A DNA stretch of 64,000 nt from Mesodorylaimus sp. YZB2_4 (taxonomy: Eukaryota > Nematoda > Enoplea > Dorylaimida > Dorylaimidae), in the NCBI GenBank assembly GCA_030248295.1, contig JASANH010001061.1, positions 62,001 to 126,000 of the forward strand, in the 5' to 3' direction. Every line of letters begins with the position of its first letter. Positions within the stretch are counted from its first letter, which is position 1. Both the position numbers and the translations under genes were made by a program. Positions 23,472-35,529 of this stretch are shown in pieces. The notes beneath the pieces were generated by a model. It did no database searches, was not told the DNA's origin, and saw only the letters and a list, made by a program, of their open reading frames with translations.

Positions 23472-25955
23472 AGCTTTTCTAATTACACCTGCTCTTCGTC
23501 AAATCCAATCAACTAACAACAACGTCGATCGACATCCGTATTTTCCTGAAAAAATTAACAAACACGACTAAATTCTAAACGTTTTAGTCGAGCGAGACTG
23601 CTTTACAGGGCGCACAAACTGCAGCCAGCAAATTGCCATCCCCGACTGTGCCAATACACGTCCTTTTATGGAACGGCTGCCGCAAGCACCCAACACATTA
23701 GCATAGAACTAGCTAGATGAGCTACAGGCCAGTCCCCGCGCAATGTGCGTAGTAGGCGGCGGAAGCACAGTCAACACACTCCCCCCCCCGGCCATGCATG
23801 GAAGGCAAGATGGTACTTGGCCTCAATGCTTCTCATCATCAGTGCAGACTGGACCAGTCCTCGAAACCACTATTATTCATTCATCTTGGCCCACATCGAT
23901 CGAGTCAGGGAGGGTGGGTGTCCAATTGAGCATTGTGTATTCGCATAGCAACACCCAACTACTAGCTCACTCCGGTGCCCCACCACGAGCAAACCTCGTT
24001 CCTGTTGCTTGCCGTGCTGTGCTGTGCCACCAAAAGGCGATTGATGCTACATAATGACCGAAAGAGGACGCCTGAGGGAATCCCAGTTTTATCACTTTTC
24101 CTCATGGCCTCGCCAAAACCCGAGATGCACGGCTAACAGAAACTCATAACCCCAAGGTTTAAATATCGCATTCTTCACTCTCCGCCATTTATTTACATTC
24201 GAAGCGAAAAGTAAACGCATCGAAGAAGAGAGAGCAAACAGGCCGAACTTTCCTGTTTGTAAAATAATCAAATAGAACGTGGCAAAACACAATGAGCCTT
24301 TTATGTTCAAAAAGAAAAACACTTTTATGTGCTCGAAAACACAAGTGTTTGGGTTGGAACTGCCAGACTAAAATATATTTTGGCCAAAACTGCCGATTTA
24401 TTTTGCGAATAAACTAATCAATCGGTGGGTAATAAATCAAATATTGATTTCTTATTGGTTGATCTAAGTTCACATGCCTATCGATTGATCAAATCGATCA
24501 TCCAACCTTGATTGATGGAACCGACTTTATGGATCGATCGATTTAACAGAGTTCAAATGCTTATTGAAGAAATGACGATCAACAAGCACTTAATTTCAAT
24601 ATCGATTGATCAAAACAGGCTTTTGATTGACTGATCAAACCTATTCAAATATTTCAGGTTTAGCCAACAGATAACAAAAATTGTGTCGACATTTTGAAAC
24701 AGGTGTAACTGCAACAAAATGTGTGAACTAGTGATCACGGTCTCGAGGGACGGACCGCCCCTCCACACACTCTAGCAACCAACAACGGCCGAACAGGAGA
24801 GCCCTAGCCAACCGAACCCATTATTCTTGGGGGACAATCGGAAAACGTCAGTCCGCCAACAAAAAGCTTCCATCAGAAGAAATGAAGCGAAATCGACAAG
24901 GACAAACTGCGGCGGGCCCAAAGAACTTATTTGCGAGGTTTCTGACAATGATGCAATGCATTCACTTACCTTTATCAGACTCCGGTTGACTGCCGATCAT
25001 GTCGCGAGGAAAGAATCAGAATTTGCTTTTCGTCGGCTCAGAATAAAAAGGAAAACGTCAATTTTACTGATGGAATTTTTTTTTAAATAGATCACAGTGG
25101 CTGGCAGGCCAGAGCAGTCACCTGGTTCTTCTTATCCTCGTACGGCCAGAGACAGTCAGCAACTAAATAAAACCGGTTCCCCCATTCGGTCAGTCATCAG
25201 GGTGGCGGAACTTTTTTTGGGCGGCGGCTACACCGACGCGCTACAGTAAACTCAGATGCGCAGGTACAATAAACTTGCAACAAAAGTGCGGGAATTCAAA
25301 TCATGTGCTAATGTTTGTGTACCGCACATATTTTGAAAAAACCCAAATATAAATGAAAAGGCGATGTTCTCTGCCCTGAGCCGGTCTTCTTTTACCTTTT
25401 CTGTGTTTTTACTCCACTTTCTTCTGATCGAATCGAATAGAATTGACTTGAGACTGGAGAAGTTTTGAAAGCTTTAAAAGCTCTGCTTGCTCGTGATCCA
25501 AGAATTGATTGAGAAAAGTTCTTTGCGTAACAGAGTACTAACGCTGTGCTGTCATCGGTAAGATGTGTAGCCCGTTGGTATAGAGGATAGAAGAGAAAAG
25601 TGCGCTGGCTTCCACTCTGTCTACTGTGCCGAAGAGTTTTTCGAAAGTGTGCTGACTCTACATTACACTAGGATAGGCTGCTCTGATATGAGTCCAAGTG
25701 ACCACACAAGTCAGTACATCATGCCGACTTTACACTTCTATTGGAGGCTAATCCCCCTCCTCCCCATCATCCACCCCCCTCCCAGTGTTTTTCAATGGAG
25801 AGACGAATTTAGTGAGCACATGCCGCAAAACCCTCTCATGATCGGTCCGTGAAGAGAAAGAACACGACATGGTCTCTAGTAGCTCTGTGGCTGGACCCGC
25901 AGTTGTGCAGGACTGACCAAGGAGGCAGCACCTGAATTATCGACTGATGCTTTCG
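23472..25955. other. Mannosidase upstream region and unassigned intergenic DNA
   Basis: The promoter of the mannosidase gene must lie near 23480-23800, but no core element is clear. The stretch 24430-24640 carries repeated, imperfect GATTGATCAA and ATCGATTGATC segments. A G/C run is at 23776-23784. No exon with splice borders was found. Confidence 0.4.
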
Positions 25956-25963
25956 ATGGAGAA

Positions 25964-27276
25964 TAGCGTTGATACAGTTAACTGAAACTGAAACTGAATC
26001 TATCAGGTAGCTGAATCCTTTCAATTCAATTAACTAAAACTGAATCTTCTCGCCAAACTGAATTTAACTGTAACTGAATCTTTTTAGAATCAGTTAAATT
26101 CAGTTTTCGAGCTGCCACGCTTTTGAAAATTAGAACTGTTTGCGGATGCTCGTGCAGATCTCAAAGAAAAACGAGACGCAGCCAGACGAATTGCTGGTTG
26201 GAATTATCTTTATCGCGAGTTGGAGGTGTATTTTGTTATCCTTAAAACGCTACTTAAACTTTAAAAAATCGGTTTATTCGAATTTTGGTCTAAATGTAGA
26301 GAGAAGTTGCAAAATCTTCACGAATATTGTAGGGCTTCATCATTTCCTGCAGGCTAGCGCCGAGTGAAAGAGTTATAAGCAAGGCGAGGTCCAAGTTGAA
26401 AAGCAGTCGGCATAATTAAAATAAAATAAAAATACCTGCAGTATATGAAAAAGGGTTTCTTCAATTTCAATCATTTTATTACAAACATTTCAAAGTCACA
26501 TCTTTTTGATCTTTGAAAGCTTTGCCAACCAGTAAGTTGACCTTGACATGCTTATTCGATAATTCCCGAGTTCCTGGTGTGGAAGAAGGCTCTACTGAAA
26601 ATATTTGACCCTTATGGCCAGCTGGTCAGCAGCGGTCAGCTCCTAAAATATTGCGGGCTTCTTAAATTCGCGTGTTGCGGAGGCGACAGAAAGTTGAGAA
26701 ACACTCGCAGGGTTCTTCTGAACCCGCTGTTCAGGCTTTGGTTCCGTCTTCCAACCTTCTGGTTCTGAATTTTTTTGCACAAAATACCCTACAAAGCGAG
26801 CATGTTTCCAAAATTTTGCAGGACTTCGGCCGCTGACCTTTGCTGAGTAGTTGCCTAAACGAGCTAAATATTTTGCGCAGAGCTTTATTTTGGACCAAAA
26901 GAAATTACAATCATGAGCTATGGCAAGATCGAATTAGAACGGTTACAAGGTTCAGGTACTTGGTCTGTCTGCGGATTTGTTGGTGGGTGGACTGTTGAGA
27001 CACGGTCGTGCATCGCTGTGCTCGTAAAGGACCCTCTGGTGTTGACTTTGATCTTTACTGCGCCTTGTGAGCTGCTTAGTCTTAAATGCGACAGAGTACT
27101 GTAGTTATTTGAACGAAGAAAAGTGGAGATTGTTCTCGTCAAGTGTTAACATCTTGATGCGAAATGTTTTTTGGGGAAAAACTGAATTATTCAGTTCAAT
27201 TCAGTAACTGAATCTTCTGAGATCCAGTTAACTAAAACTGAAACTGAATCTTTTTTCCAAAACTGTATCAACGCTA
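25964..27276. mobile_element. hAT-like non-autonomous transposon with perfect 8-bp target duplication
   Basis: Inverted ends read TAGCGTTGATACAGTT. The 8-mer atggagaa flanks both sides (25956-25963 and 27277-27284). Subterminal regions repeat AACTGAATC and TTCAGTT many times. Both the TAGNG ends and the 8-bp duplication point to hAT. Open frames in the 1313 bp do not resemble a hAT transposase, so it depends on another element. Confidence 0.85.
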
Positions 27277-27284
27277 ATGGAGAA

Positions 27285-29560
27285 TGGATGAATGTGACTT
27301 AACATGTTCGAATCCCTGGATTTGTCATTTTGGATATTTGCTATATGCTATTTCGGCTTATCGACAGGCATAATATACGCTTTATGTGATTTGACTGCCT
27401 TTTTCTGTAATGAATTTCCAGAAAACCAACAATAGCCCTGGGAAGCCGACAGCATTCCGATTTGAATGCTAAGAGAAGGCAGAGAGAAGCGCAGGAAAAA
27501 GATTATATTTCTCACCTTTACTTTCCAAGATGGATTATATTCAAATATAAAGGCGCTTTCTGTGGGAAATGCACTTTTAATTTAAAATTTCACACATAAA
27601 TTTTTTGCTAAAAACTCGTATCGAAATTCAGAGCTAGACCCATTCTCAGAACCTACAAGTTCTGACCCGGATGTGTCCCCACTAAAGGTTCTGAGCTGGA
27701 CAGAATATGGAAGTAGATAAAATTGGAAACTCTGGTTTTCTGTCACCCAAAACTGTTGCATTTCCATATTTTACACTCGGGAAGGGGGGGGGGGGGGGTG
27801 GAAGACCTTATCCTAAGGTATGACCCTGGCAATTCCGATGCGACGTCTTGGTCAGGTCAGAACTGTCACACAACTAGACAAAGGAAGTAAAAGTAAGTTT
27901 TAGCTACTGTACATGACTGAAAGATACTGTACGTGCACTTATTAGCATGTGGGCCTAAAATTTTCCAAGTGGCCAAAGAATTATAATTTTCTTGAAAACA
28001 AAATTATGGGCCTAAAGGCTCTAAAACGTAAACATCTAGACTAGGCGCTCAAAAATTTTCTAATTTTCGACAGCCTCTAATTTTTAGAAAAAACGGGTAT
28101 GTTTAGCTAGAAAAATTCTGCTCCTCACCTCTGATGCACATTTGAGCCCATGCAAAAATGAAAATTCTGTTGGAAGTTTCGAATTTTATGCATGCTCTGC
28201 CTCCAGCAAAGCCTGGATATAATGGAATGGGGGCCTGCGGACCAGACTGTTAAGAGCACTCAGGAAAATTTGCGTCCCAGTGTGATATACTTTGATAATT
28301 TGCATGTTTGCCAAGTCGTAATCTCACGCCACATCGCTTCTGCCTGCTTATGATCGGTTAGGCTTTCCGAAAGGCCCCGAAGGCCCTAGCGCAAGGCGCC
28401 TGCCTTTCACTTGCTCGGCTTGTTATCGACTAGTAAGTGGATTTCTTCTCTCGGGATCTTCAACAAAAACGCCCGGAGTCCTAAATCTTTTTGGAATGCT
28501 GGTGGCAATAGGAGCTATAGCCGACTAATTTCTGATTGCAACATGGTGAAACAGTCTGCCGAGCTACTCCACGCAGATGCACCCGTCGAGTGCACAGTTC
28601 AAGGGAAGGCATGCAGCATTCGTTGGCGCAAGCGTTCTTGCACTTGCACCGAAGCGTACAGAAAAATAAATCTGTAAGATATGATTTTCGAGGCCTGACG
28701 TCTTTTCGTAAGCTGAATTTTCTTCGTCAAAACACTTTTAATTTCACAGCATAATAAAGGCCTGCACAAATTCACATGTAAAACATGGAGTAAATTCTGA
28801 CATTGTTTCCAAATGCTTCGAGAAAAATCCCATCAATCATTTTGAAAGCCGGCGCAAAATCCTTCGACCCTTCTTGAGAATTTTCCGAATAAGTTAATCT
28901 GATTATAAGGGTGTAAGCCATGTGATCGGCATCGAGCCTCCTGAGAGAGCAGGGATCACACTGCTCTCATTGGCCCTGCCTATAATCCAACGTCGGGCAT
29001 TATTCTTCCCTTGCTCCTGCCGTCACAGTGACGTGCGTCCACATGGACAGGAAAGTAATTATTCATTCACTCTTTCAGTCAATATATACTCGTCAAATAT
29101 TCATGATTCTACTCATCCAAATTGAACTACCGGCTCTCGATAGACATTTTTCTTGCGCTCGTAAATTTATGTCAGGCTAAACTAGAGGCATCACTTTTTG
29201 TCATACCATATTTTTATATCGATCACAAATTCTAACCTCAGCATATTCGCCGAGCTGATAAGTCTCGACTGACGAGTCCGCTGAGATTTAAAAACTTTTT
29301 GCCCTGATCTTTTGATATTCCCAGCAACACATTGTTGTCAAATTTCTGGTACAAATTGTCCAACATAGTGAGTGGGTTAATCTTCGATGCGGCAGCAGGT
29401 TTTTTTGGCCCATAATTTTGAATAGGCGCGCTTTGAAGCTGCTGTGGTCCCGGAGACAGCAACTCATTACACGAGGGTCTACTTTTCGCGGCACGAGTTC
29501 GCTCTGAACTGTTCACAGAGTGTATGCGGCCCTGCACATATCCGTGCCAGGCATCATCCA
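27285..29560. other. Intergenic, no gene recognised
   Basis: It contains a G run at 27783-27799, a copy of the recurrent TGTAAAATATGG motif on the minus strand near 27765, and an A-box-like SINE segment at 28397. The region before 29560 may hold non-coding first exons of receptor A, because its start codon lies 3 bp after a splice acceptor. Confidence 0.4.
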
Positions 29561-29590
29561 TGTGATTCACAATCCGTATCTTTTCAGGCC

Positions 29591-32500
29591 ATGAATTCCA
29601 GCAATCTTCTGTCGAACTCGTCTGCCCCAGCGAGCGTGTTGTACGAGCGGTACTCGATGGGTGCCGTGTACTGCGTGCTGTCGCTGGTGGGCATAGTCCT
29701 GCACGTCTTCGTCTTCTGGTGCATCGTGAAGACGCAGTCGTCGCAGTGTTCGATCAGGTCGCTGCCCACCTTCTATTTCCTCCTCTCCATCCTCTATCTC
29801 AACGACCTCATCAAACTCTTGTATTTTCTCCTGCACGCCGCCCCGTGCACTGTTGTGGGCGGCCAGCTGGTGGGCCCGGACATGGCCTTCTACATCGGCG
29901 AGTCGGAGAGTGTCAACTACCTGTCCATCGTCACCAGCACCGTCTTCATTTCCGTCAACCGCGCCTTCGGACTTGGCGGCCACAATCGAGTCATCGACAC
30001 CATCTTTTCCAGAAGGGGATGCCTGCTATCCGGTGTCACTGGCTGGGTGCTGGGCGTGCTGATGATCTGGGTCAACTGGGCCACGTTCAGGTGCCACACC
30101 GTGTTCGATGTGAACAGGTACGTCTACTTGACCATCTGCGACGTGCCCGGCATCAACAGCTCCCTGGCACCCGTCTCCATCTTCGTCTACGTCGGCGTCT
30201 TCGGGGTCAGCGTGTTCTACGTCTACGCCCTGTGGATCATCAAGAAAAGTCGGGCCCTGGTCTCCGATACGAATACTGAACAACGGATCAAAAAGCGGCA
30301 GGTGATGCTGTTGTGGCAAGCCATGGGAATATGGCTGGGGCTGGTCGGGAATGCACTGGGTAAGTGACCAAAGTAGTGGGATGTCAAGACCCACAATAGA
30401 AGTATGTGCAGCGGCACGGTATAGGACACTGGGATGAGGCTCTGGGTAGGTGATCAGGGTGAATTAAGGAATAGTGGGGGTCAAAGGACACCCGCAATCA
30501 AAGCATGTGCAGAAGTCAGGGCAATTTATAATGATGTATGTACAGTATGGTTATAGCGGGCAGCTTCGACCCTCCAGTGTTTGATCCCTCCAACTACATG
30601 ACCCCCGTACTGTGGGTAAAATTACATGCTATCGCTTATTGATATTGTCTGACAGGGATTCCAGGGAAATGGGTTGTGTGTGTTTCACACCAAATCATCC
30701 GCAGAAACTGGGACTGTATTGAATCCTTCTTTCCCCCCCGGATGCCGATCGCAGGCCCACTTAAACTTTTTATTCATTTTTCCTAAAAGACAAAAAAATT
30801 TAACTGTGACGGGGTAAAATTACTATTTTTGCTATCGACTTATTGATCAATTGATCTCGAAAATTTCAAAAAACCCGACACGCCCCGTCCCACCGAGAGC
30901 CGGCACCCCCCCCCCCCCCCACCGGGGGGGGGGGGGCGGCCCGCCCCCGGGATTCCAGGGACTTCCCAATGCGTTCGTGTGTGTTTCAGACCAAATAACA
31001 TTGGGCTGACGCGCAGTAAACAGTTTTTTCCAAACACAGAAAGTTTAACTGGCCAAATAAGATCCTGTACACATGGTTTATTCGGTTATGCCATCTAGGG
31101 TGTTCGAATCGTAGATACTGCTAACTATTTGCTAGGAGCACAAAACAAACAAAACAGCGCGTCCAAGGAGGTATACAGCAGGAGCGATCATTATCTCTGT
31201 TTTGTGCCATGCTGCGGGGTACTTTTTTGTGGATTTTGATTTTTGATTGACTTACTAATTGTGGATACAATTTTAGAGGAGTCACTCGGGTATGCCGGGA
31301 TCCCGACATTGAGGCATCGGGATTATGCATATCATGATTTCCCCGTCCACGATCCATGATATCATATAACCCGTCACGCAGTCCCTGCTTTACCCACCCA
31401 CCTAATCCTAAAAAATCATTTTCTCCTACTAATAACGCACAACGCTAGAAAAAATTTTTTTTTTTTTTTACAATATACTTCCCGAATCTAACAATCATGC
31501 CAATTTTTATCAAAGTCCGTCCGGCCATTGTCGAGTTCCAGAATACGCGATTTCTTTTTCAGGGGGAGAAGACGAGGATGAGGAGGATAAAGATCAGGCT
31601 AGCGCAACAACCAGAGGTCGTACTATTTTACCTTGTACGCACATAATGATTAAAAATTGGCCTAACCGTAAGGGAAAGCTTTAAAAAATCTGGATCCCTA
31701 AAAAATGTGCTTTATTGCGAAAAAGGGGAAAAACAGAAAAATGCAAAACCCAAATCCCGATCCCGCTTGGATGCCCGATCATCTACCCCTAATACACATT
31801 TTACTTGCAGATCACCAGAGTGGAGAGATGGCACAACTGAAATATTGTGAGGCTGCAGCGCTGTGAGGCTTCCCTGAATCTGACCGGCAGATCATCAGAT
31901 AAGGTATTGGCATACAACCAGTCCTCGAATACACTGGCGTTGCATCATCAAGAGCAGCAGAATCTATTACGTGAGCCCGGCGGTAAAAAAGAACTCCCAA
32001 TTTTCCCCCCCTCTTCCCCCCAAAAAAAACAAAACCAAAAAAAAAAACAACCCCTCAACAAACACGCCCTCCCCTCCTCCCCCCCCCCCTCCCCCCCCCA
32101 AAAAACCCCCAAAAAAAACCCCCAAAAAAAACCAAAAAAAAAAAAAAAACACCCCAAAAAACACACAAAAAACCAAAACAAAATAGTGCTGCAAATGACG
32201 TCGGTTTTTCAATTTGACTTTGACCTTGAGACAGGGGTCCCGAAAAATTTTTGACTTTGACATTGACTTTGACTGAGGCCAAAAATTTTTTTGACATTGA
32301 TATTGACCTTGACGGAATTTCGAAAACATACGATTTTAACGGGATTTTGACTTTGACATTGACGTCAATTGCAACACTACACACATGCCATATATGGTGT
32401 GGCTGGCTGCGTGCTGGGTGTTGCGCTGTTTCGGGTCAACTGGGCCACCTTCCGGTGCCACACTGGCTTTGATATCATATTGTGTAAACCACTGCAGAAC

Positions 32501-33123
32501 CAAGGTGCCACTGTGACTGGTCTGCTTCAGACACCCAAACAAGACTGGCAAGTTACTGGTCCTGCCAACACACTTCACTTTCCACAAACTGTGTAAGGGT
32601 GCCCCCACCTCCCCGGCCCCCAGTCACCTGGCTCTGTGTACACTGTAGTGCCTTGGACCGTAGTATAGCATAATCCCATCAGCAGGGGTTCAGTTCTCAG
32701 TTCATTATCAATTAAGTCTTTCAGGGTTTCAAATTCTGTGGTTCACGTTCTCCTGCAACCGTAGAGTGTGTGCACATCTCATCCCTTCTATACTACTCAT
32801 GCGAACCCCAAGTAAAAGCTTGCACAGGAACATCCATCCACCAGAGGCATGTCACTGACTCCTTTGGCCCAGGCTAGCAGGCTCACTCTGTTTCAGCTTT
32901 CCGCGTCATGCCAGTATTTGTAGCCGACCGATTTGTATCAGCCATAGCATCCGCAGTGATCATCATCGGTCAAAGTTATGTGACACCGATTTGCGCTCTG
33001 ATCTTTGTTCGTGGCATCAGAGTTCAAGCGAGGAATTCGATTCTCGGCGCCGTTGGTGGATTCAAGCAGCAGCTGATATCCGCGCCAAAGAGTACGCCAG
33101 TTGTGCCCGTGGGTCCGCAATAA
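29591..33123 (+). CDS. Seven-transmembrane receptor A (G-protein-coupled receptor-like)
   Basis: Two coding exons (29591-30359 and 32897-33123, phase 1 junction) give 331 residues. The start is the ATG just after ttttcag|GCC, so an upstream non-coding exon is implied. The N-terminus has NSS sequons. Seven hydrophobic helices can be laid out, TM1 from YCVLSLVGIVLHVFVFWCIV to TM7 from FVSAIASAVIIIGQSYVTPI. A cysteine before TM3 (AAPC) and one in loop 2 (TFRCHT) could form the usual disulfide. The DRY box is replaced by NRAFGL and NPxxY by SYVTP, so it is not a standard rhodopsin-type receptor. It resembles the nematode chemoreceptor style, but I do not assign a family. Exon 1 is almost identical to that of receptor B. 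The 2.5 kb intron holds a poly-C/G hairpin, a low-complexity tract and a fragment of a third receptor. Confidence 0.8.
30907..30937. repeat. Poly-C / poly-G hairpin
   Basis: A run of about 14 C is followed by ACC and about 13 G, then GC-rich sequence. The two runs are complementary and could fold back or form G-quadruplex structures. It could also reflect assembly difficulty. It lies in the receptor A intron. Confidence 0.6.
31980..32190. repeat. A/C-only low-complexity tract
   Basis: About 200 bp on the plus strand consist nearly only of C and A runs (ccccccaaaaaaaac type). It has no coding meaning, although it leaves open frames on both strands. Confidence 0.75.
32205..32370. repeat. Degenerate TTGACNTTGAC tandem repeat
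   Basis: Segments such as tgactttgacattgactttg and aaaaatttttttgacattga recur every 50 bp or so. The complementary pattern GGTCAAGGTCAGGGTCA joined to AAAATTTTTT is found at 58430-58500 and 60120-60320, which suggests one repeat family. Confidence 0.5.
32396..32474 (+). pseudogene. Fragment of a third receptor gene (TM4 region)
   Basis: The sequence translates as GVAGCVLGVALFRVNWATFR followed by CHTGFD, matching GVTGWVLGVLMIWVNWATFR plus CHTVFD of receptors A and B. It is about 80 bp, cut off on both sides and lying in the intron of receptor A in the same orientation. It is more diverged than A is from B. Confidence 0.7.
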
Positions 33124-34128
33124 ATTTAAAATAGATCACTCAAAATTTGAAATTTTGGCGATTGCTGGTGCGCCTGAATTTTGGCATTAGCTTTCCTTCA
33201 ATTCGCATCGATTGTTCTTGGCTGACATCAGCACTCGTGTCTCCCATCTTGCTGATTTCAACACGCACCATTTCATATAATAAGCAGACTAATACGATTA
33301 GCGCGCGAATTTCAAATATTTGAGCACTAAAAGCAGTAAAATGGTCTTTGCGGACGTGAGTTTTTATTTTATCGCATTAGTTCCTTGTTTAAGAAAGTTG
33401 TGAGTTCCTGTTTTGAGCACTGCTTCGAATGTTACCTGCGAGTGGTACTAGCGTTCATCGAATACGCATGTGTATAGTACCTGTCAAACACACACTTAGT
33501 TTTCTGCGTACTGCAGATTATGTAAAGATTTTGAGAGATGTAACAAAAATTTTTCGTTTGTATTCTAACGGCACTGTAAGGGCTAGGGCCCGACCCAAAA
33601 CAAGAGACCAATATCCACAAGTGCGTTTACTGAAAGCAGCCACACACCAACGAGCACAACGAGACCGGGGGGGCACGCCGGGGGGGCTTGGGGGGAAAGG
33701 GGCCCCCCGGCCCCCCCGGTTTCTCAAAAAATTTTGTTCCGCCTCGCTGGCTCGCCCCCCACGCTTTTCTTTCCCCCCAAGCACCATGTTTTCTATCTGT
33801 ATCTTGTCTTTATCAGCGCCATACAGTGCTCCACGTTTCTCGAACCCTAACCTCGACCTCGACCCTTGCAAGCTCAACTGCGCAGGTCGGATACTGAAGA
33901 CCAGAACGCAGGCGCTGTTCTCCTGTCGCTGTTGTGCGCACCATTTCGGTTATCTCATGGACGCTTCTGAGGAAAGAGCGAGGAACGCCCCTGCAGTGGG
34001 TAGCGCATTTTTAACAGACTCTACACCCATTCACATGTGATTAGTCGCGAAGAGAAGAAAATACGAGAAACACATCGAGGTTAAACGAGCATGAACACAC
34101 TGATCGTCACAGACATCATTCGACGGCA
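33124..34128. other. Intergenic between receptor A and the mucin-like gene
   Basis: This is the 3' side of two convergent genes. A very G/C-homopolymer-rich patch lies at 33666-33722. Open frames here are driven by that patch. No exon is supported. Confidence 0.4.
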
Positions 34129-35457
34129 TCACTTTCCCTGGAAGCTGCCCGATTTTGGCCCAGATTTAGCGCCCGCTGATTTCAGCTGCACGCTTGCTCC
34201 AGTCGATTTTGACTGCTGGCTGGTCGTCGTGGCAGTCTTGAGTTTCCGATGGCCACTCGATTCGTCTAGCTCAGCGTAGACGCTTTGCTCTTTGCCTGGC
34301 TTGTTTTTCTGGCCGCCACCAGTGGCCATAGTAAACGAGCCTGATTGGTCGCTCGACTGCCCAGTGCCCGAGTACGACGATGCAGTGTACGATTTCGAGG
34401 CTAGCGGCGCTTTCTTGGCCGGCGACTGTTTCATTGGCGGCAGCATGGGTGCCTTGGCAGTGGGAGGCGGCGCCACCTTGGCAGATCGTTTTCCTCTTTT
34501 CTCGCTGGTCATCGTTTTCGTCTCCTCATGTCGCTTCTTGCGCGTCAGCAAGATGGCGGCTACGACGATCAGCACGATGAGGAGGATGACGGCCAGCACG
34601 ATCAGAGCGATGGCCCATCCTGCGAGGCCGTTGGTGCTCGATTCCGTAGTCGTTCCTTGCGCATTGTTCAACGACGATGCGCCGAAAGTCGTTTCGTTGC
34701 TTTTGGCAGCCGGCGTGGAGGTCGAAATGGCAGATTTTTCAGCGCTGATCGATCCGCCTGAGCCTTGGGAAGCTGTGGTGATGACTGATTCCAGTTTCGT
34801 CGTTGAGGCCGTTCCAGCGCTGGTGGAAGCTGCCTCTTCGCTGCCCGTTTTGTCTGTCGAAGCTGACTCTTTCGTCTTTGTTTCACCCGTTCCCATGGCG
34901 GTAGTGCTTACGTGCCCACTTCCAATCGTTTCTTCTCCACTGCTCGATTTAGCAGTGTTTGTCTGCCCGCTCAGACCGGCGCTCTTCTCAGTCGACGACC
35001 TTTCAGGTTTGGTCTTGGTGCTGGTTGCTGGTGGAGTAGATATCCCCGTCTCATGCGACGCCGGACTGGCGGCGGTGGCGTCCGTCGAGCAATTGTAGCG
35101 TTTGTTTTTTGGGCACTTGTCGAAGATGTGCTCGTTGATTGGCGACGTGCTGGGCATTCGGCCTTCGCGGAAGATCTCGATGGTGCTCTGGCCTGTGACA
35201 CACGCTGCCTTCCTCCATGGCCACAAATCGTCGCACGTTTTCGCACACTCCTCGCTCGGGCAACGGCTGTCTCCCGCCGACGGTTTTGATTTAGCGCAGT
35301 CGGTTCCGGGTTGAGCCGAACCGTCCACGAAGAACCAGTCGAACTTGCAGTGGCGTAGTTTCGGATCGTCGTAGCGGCAGATCTTCGTGAAGTTGCAACA
35401 GTTGCAGACGTACAACACGGCCACAACCAGGCCAAGTTTCAACCACATGGAGCGCAT
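34129..35457 (-). CDS. Mucin-like single-pass receptor with ITIM-like cytoplasmic motif
   Basis: A single uninterrupted exon gives 442 residues from the ATG at 35457. An upstream in-frame ATG at 35529 would add 24 residues, but placing the start at 35457 puts the signal peptide (WLKLGLVVAVLYVCNCC) at the N-terminus. About 110 residues with many cysteines follow (CCNFTKIC, CKFDW, CPSEECAKTCDDLW, KAACVTG, YNCST). Then comes a long Ser/Thr-rich stalk of about 140 residues typical of mucin-type O-glycosylation. A helix (GWAIALIVLAVILLIVLIVV) crosses the membrane and a basic RKKRHEE stop-transfer follows. The tail of about 120 residues contains SVYAEL, which fits the ITIM pattern S/I/V/L-x-Y-x-x-I/V/L. 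I do not recognise the ectodomain family. Its role as a phosphotyrosine-signalling surface receptor is inference. Confidence 0.75.
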   Translation of the reverse strand: MRSMWLKLGLVVAVLYVCNCCNFTKICRYDDPKLRHCKFDWFFVDGSAQPGTDCAKSKPSAGDSRCPSEECAKTCDDLWPWRKAACVTGQSTIEIFREGRMPSTSPINEHIFDKCPKNKRYNCSTDATAASPASHETGISTPPATSTKTKPERSSTEKSAGLSGQTNTAKSSSGEETIGSGHVSTTAMGTGETKTKESASTDKTGSEEAASTSAGTASTTKLESVITTASQGSGGSISAEKSAISTSTPAAKSNETTFGASSLNNAQGTTTESSTNGLAGWAIALIVLAVILLIVLIVVAAILLTRKKRHEETKTMTSEKRGKRSAKVAPPPTAKAPMLPPMKQSPAKKAPLASKSYTASSYSGTGQSSDQSGSFTMATGGGQKNKPGKEQSVYAELDESSGHRKLKTATTTSQQSKSTGASVQLKSAGAKSGPKSGSFQGK

Positions 35458-35529
35458 CGTTTTAGATTTCAGGTAAGGATCGCCTCGATGGGAAGATTTG
35501 ACATACGCAACCTTCTCGCGCGAACGCAA

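Noticed and set aside
24430..24640. Cluster of GATTGATCAA words as a regulatory array
   Set aside because: Spacing and sequence are irregular and no flanking gene start is near enough to support a claim.
29255..29290. Hammerhead-ribozyme-like words (ctgataag, ctgacgagtccgctgag)
   Set aside because: The conserved GAAA segment and matching stems are missing, so the core cannot form.
29567..30394. Open frames antisense or frame-shifted to receptor exon 1 (also 46401-47153)
   Set aside because: They arise from the strongly C-rich codon use of the receptor exon and are low-complexity acidic or arginine-rich shadows.
31847..32384. Lys/Pro- and Gly/Phe-rich open frames
   Set aside because: They are translations of the A/C-only tract.
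34292..35529. Several plus-strand frames opposite the mucin-like gene (up to 268 codons)
   Set aside because: The minus-strand frame has signal peptide, stalk and helix in logical order. The opposite frames do not.
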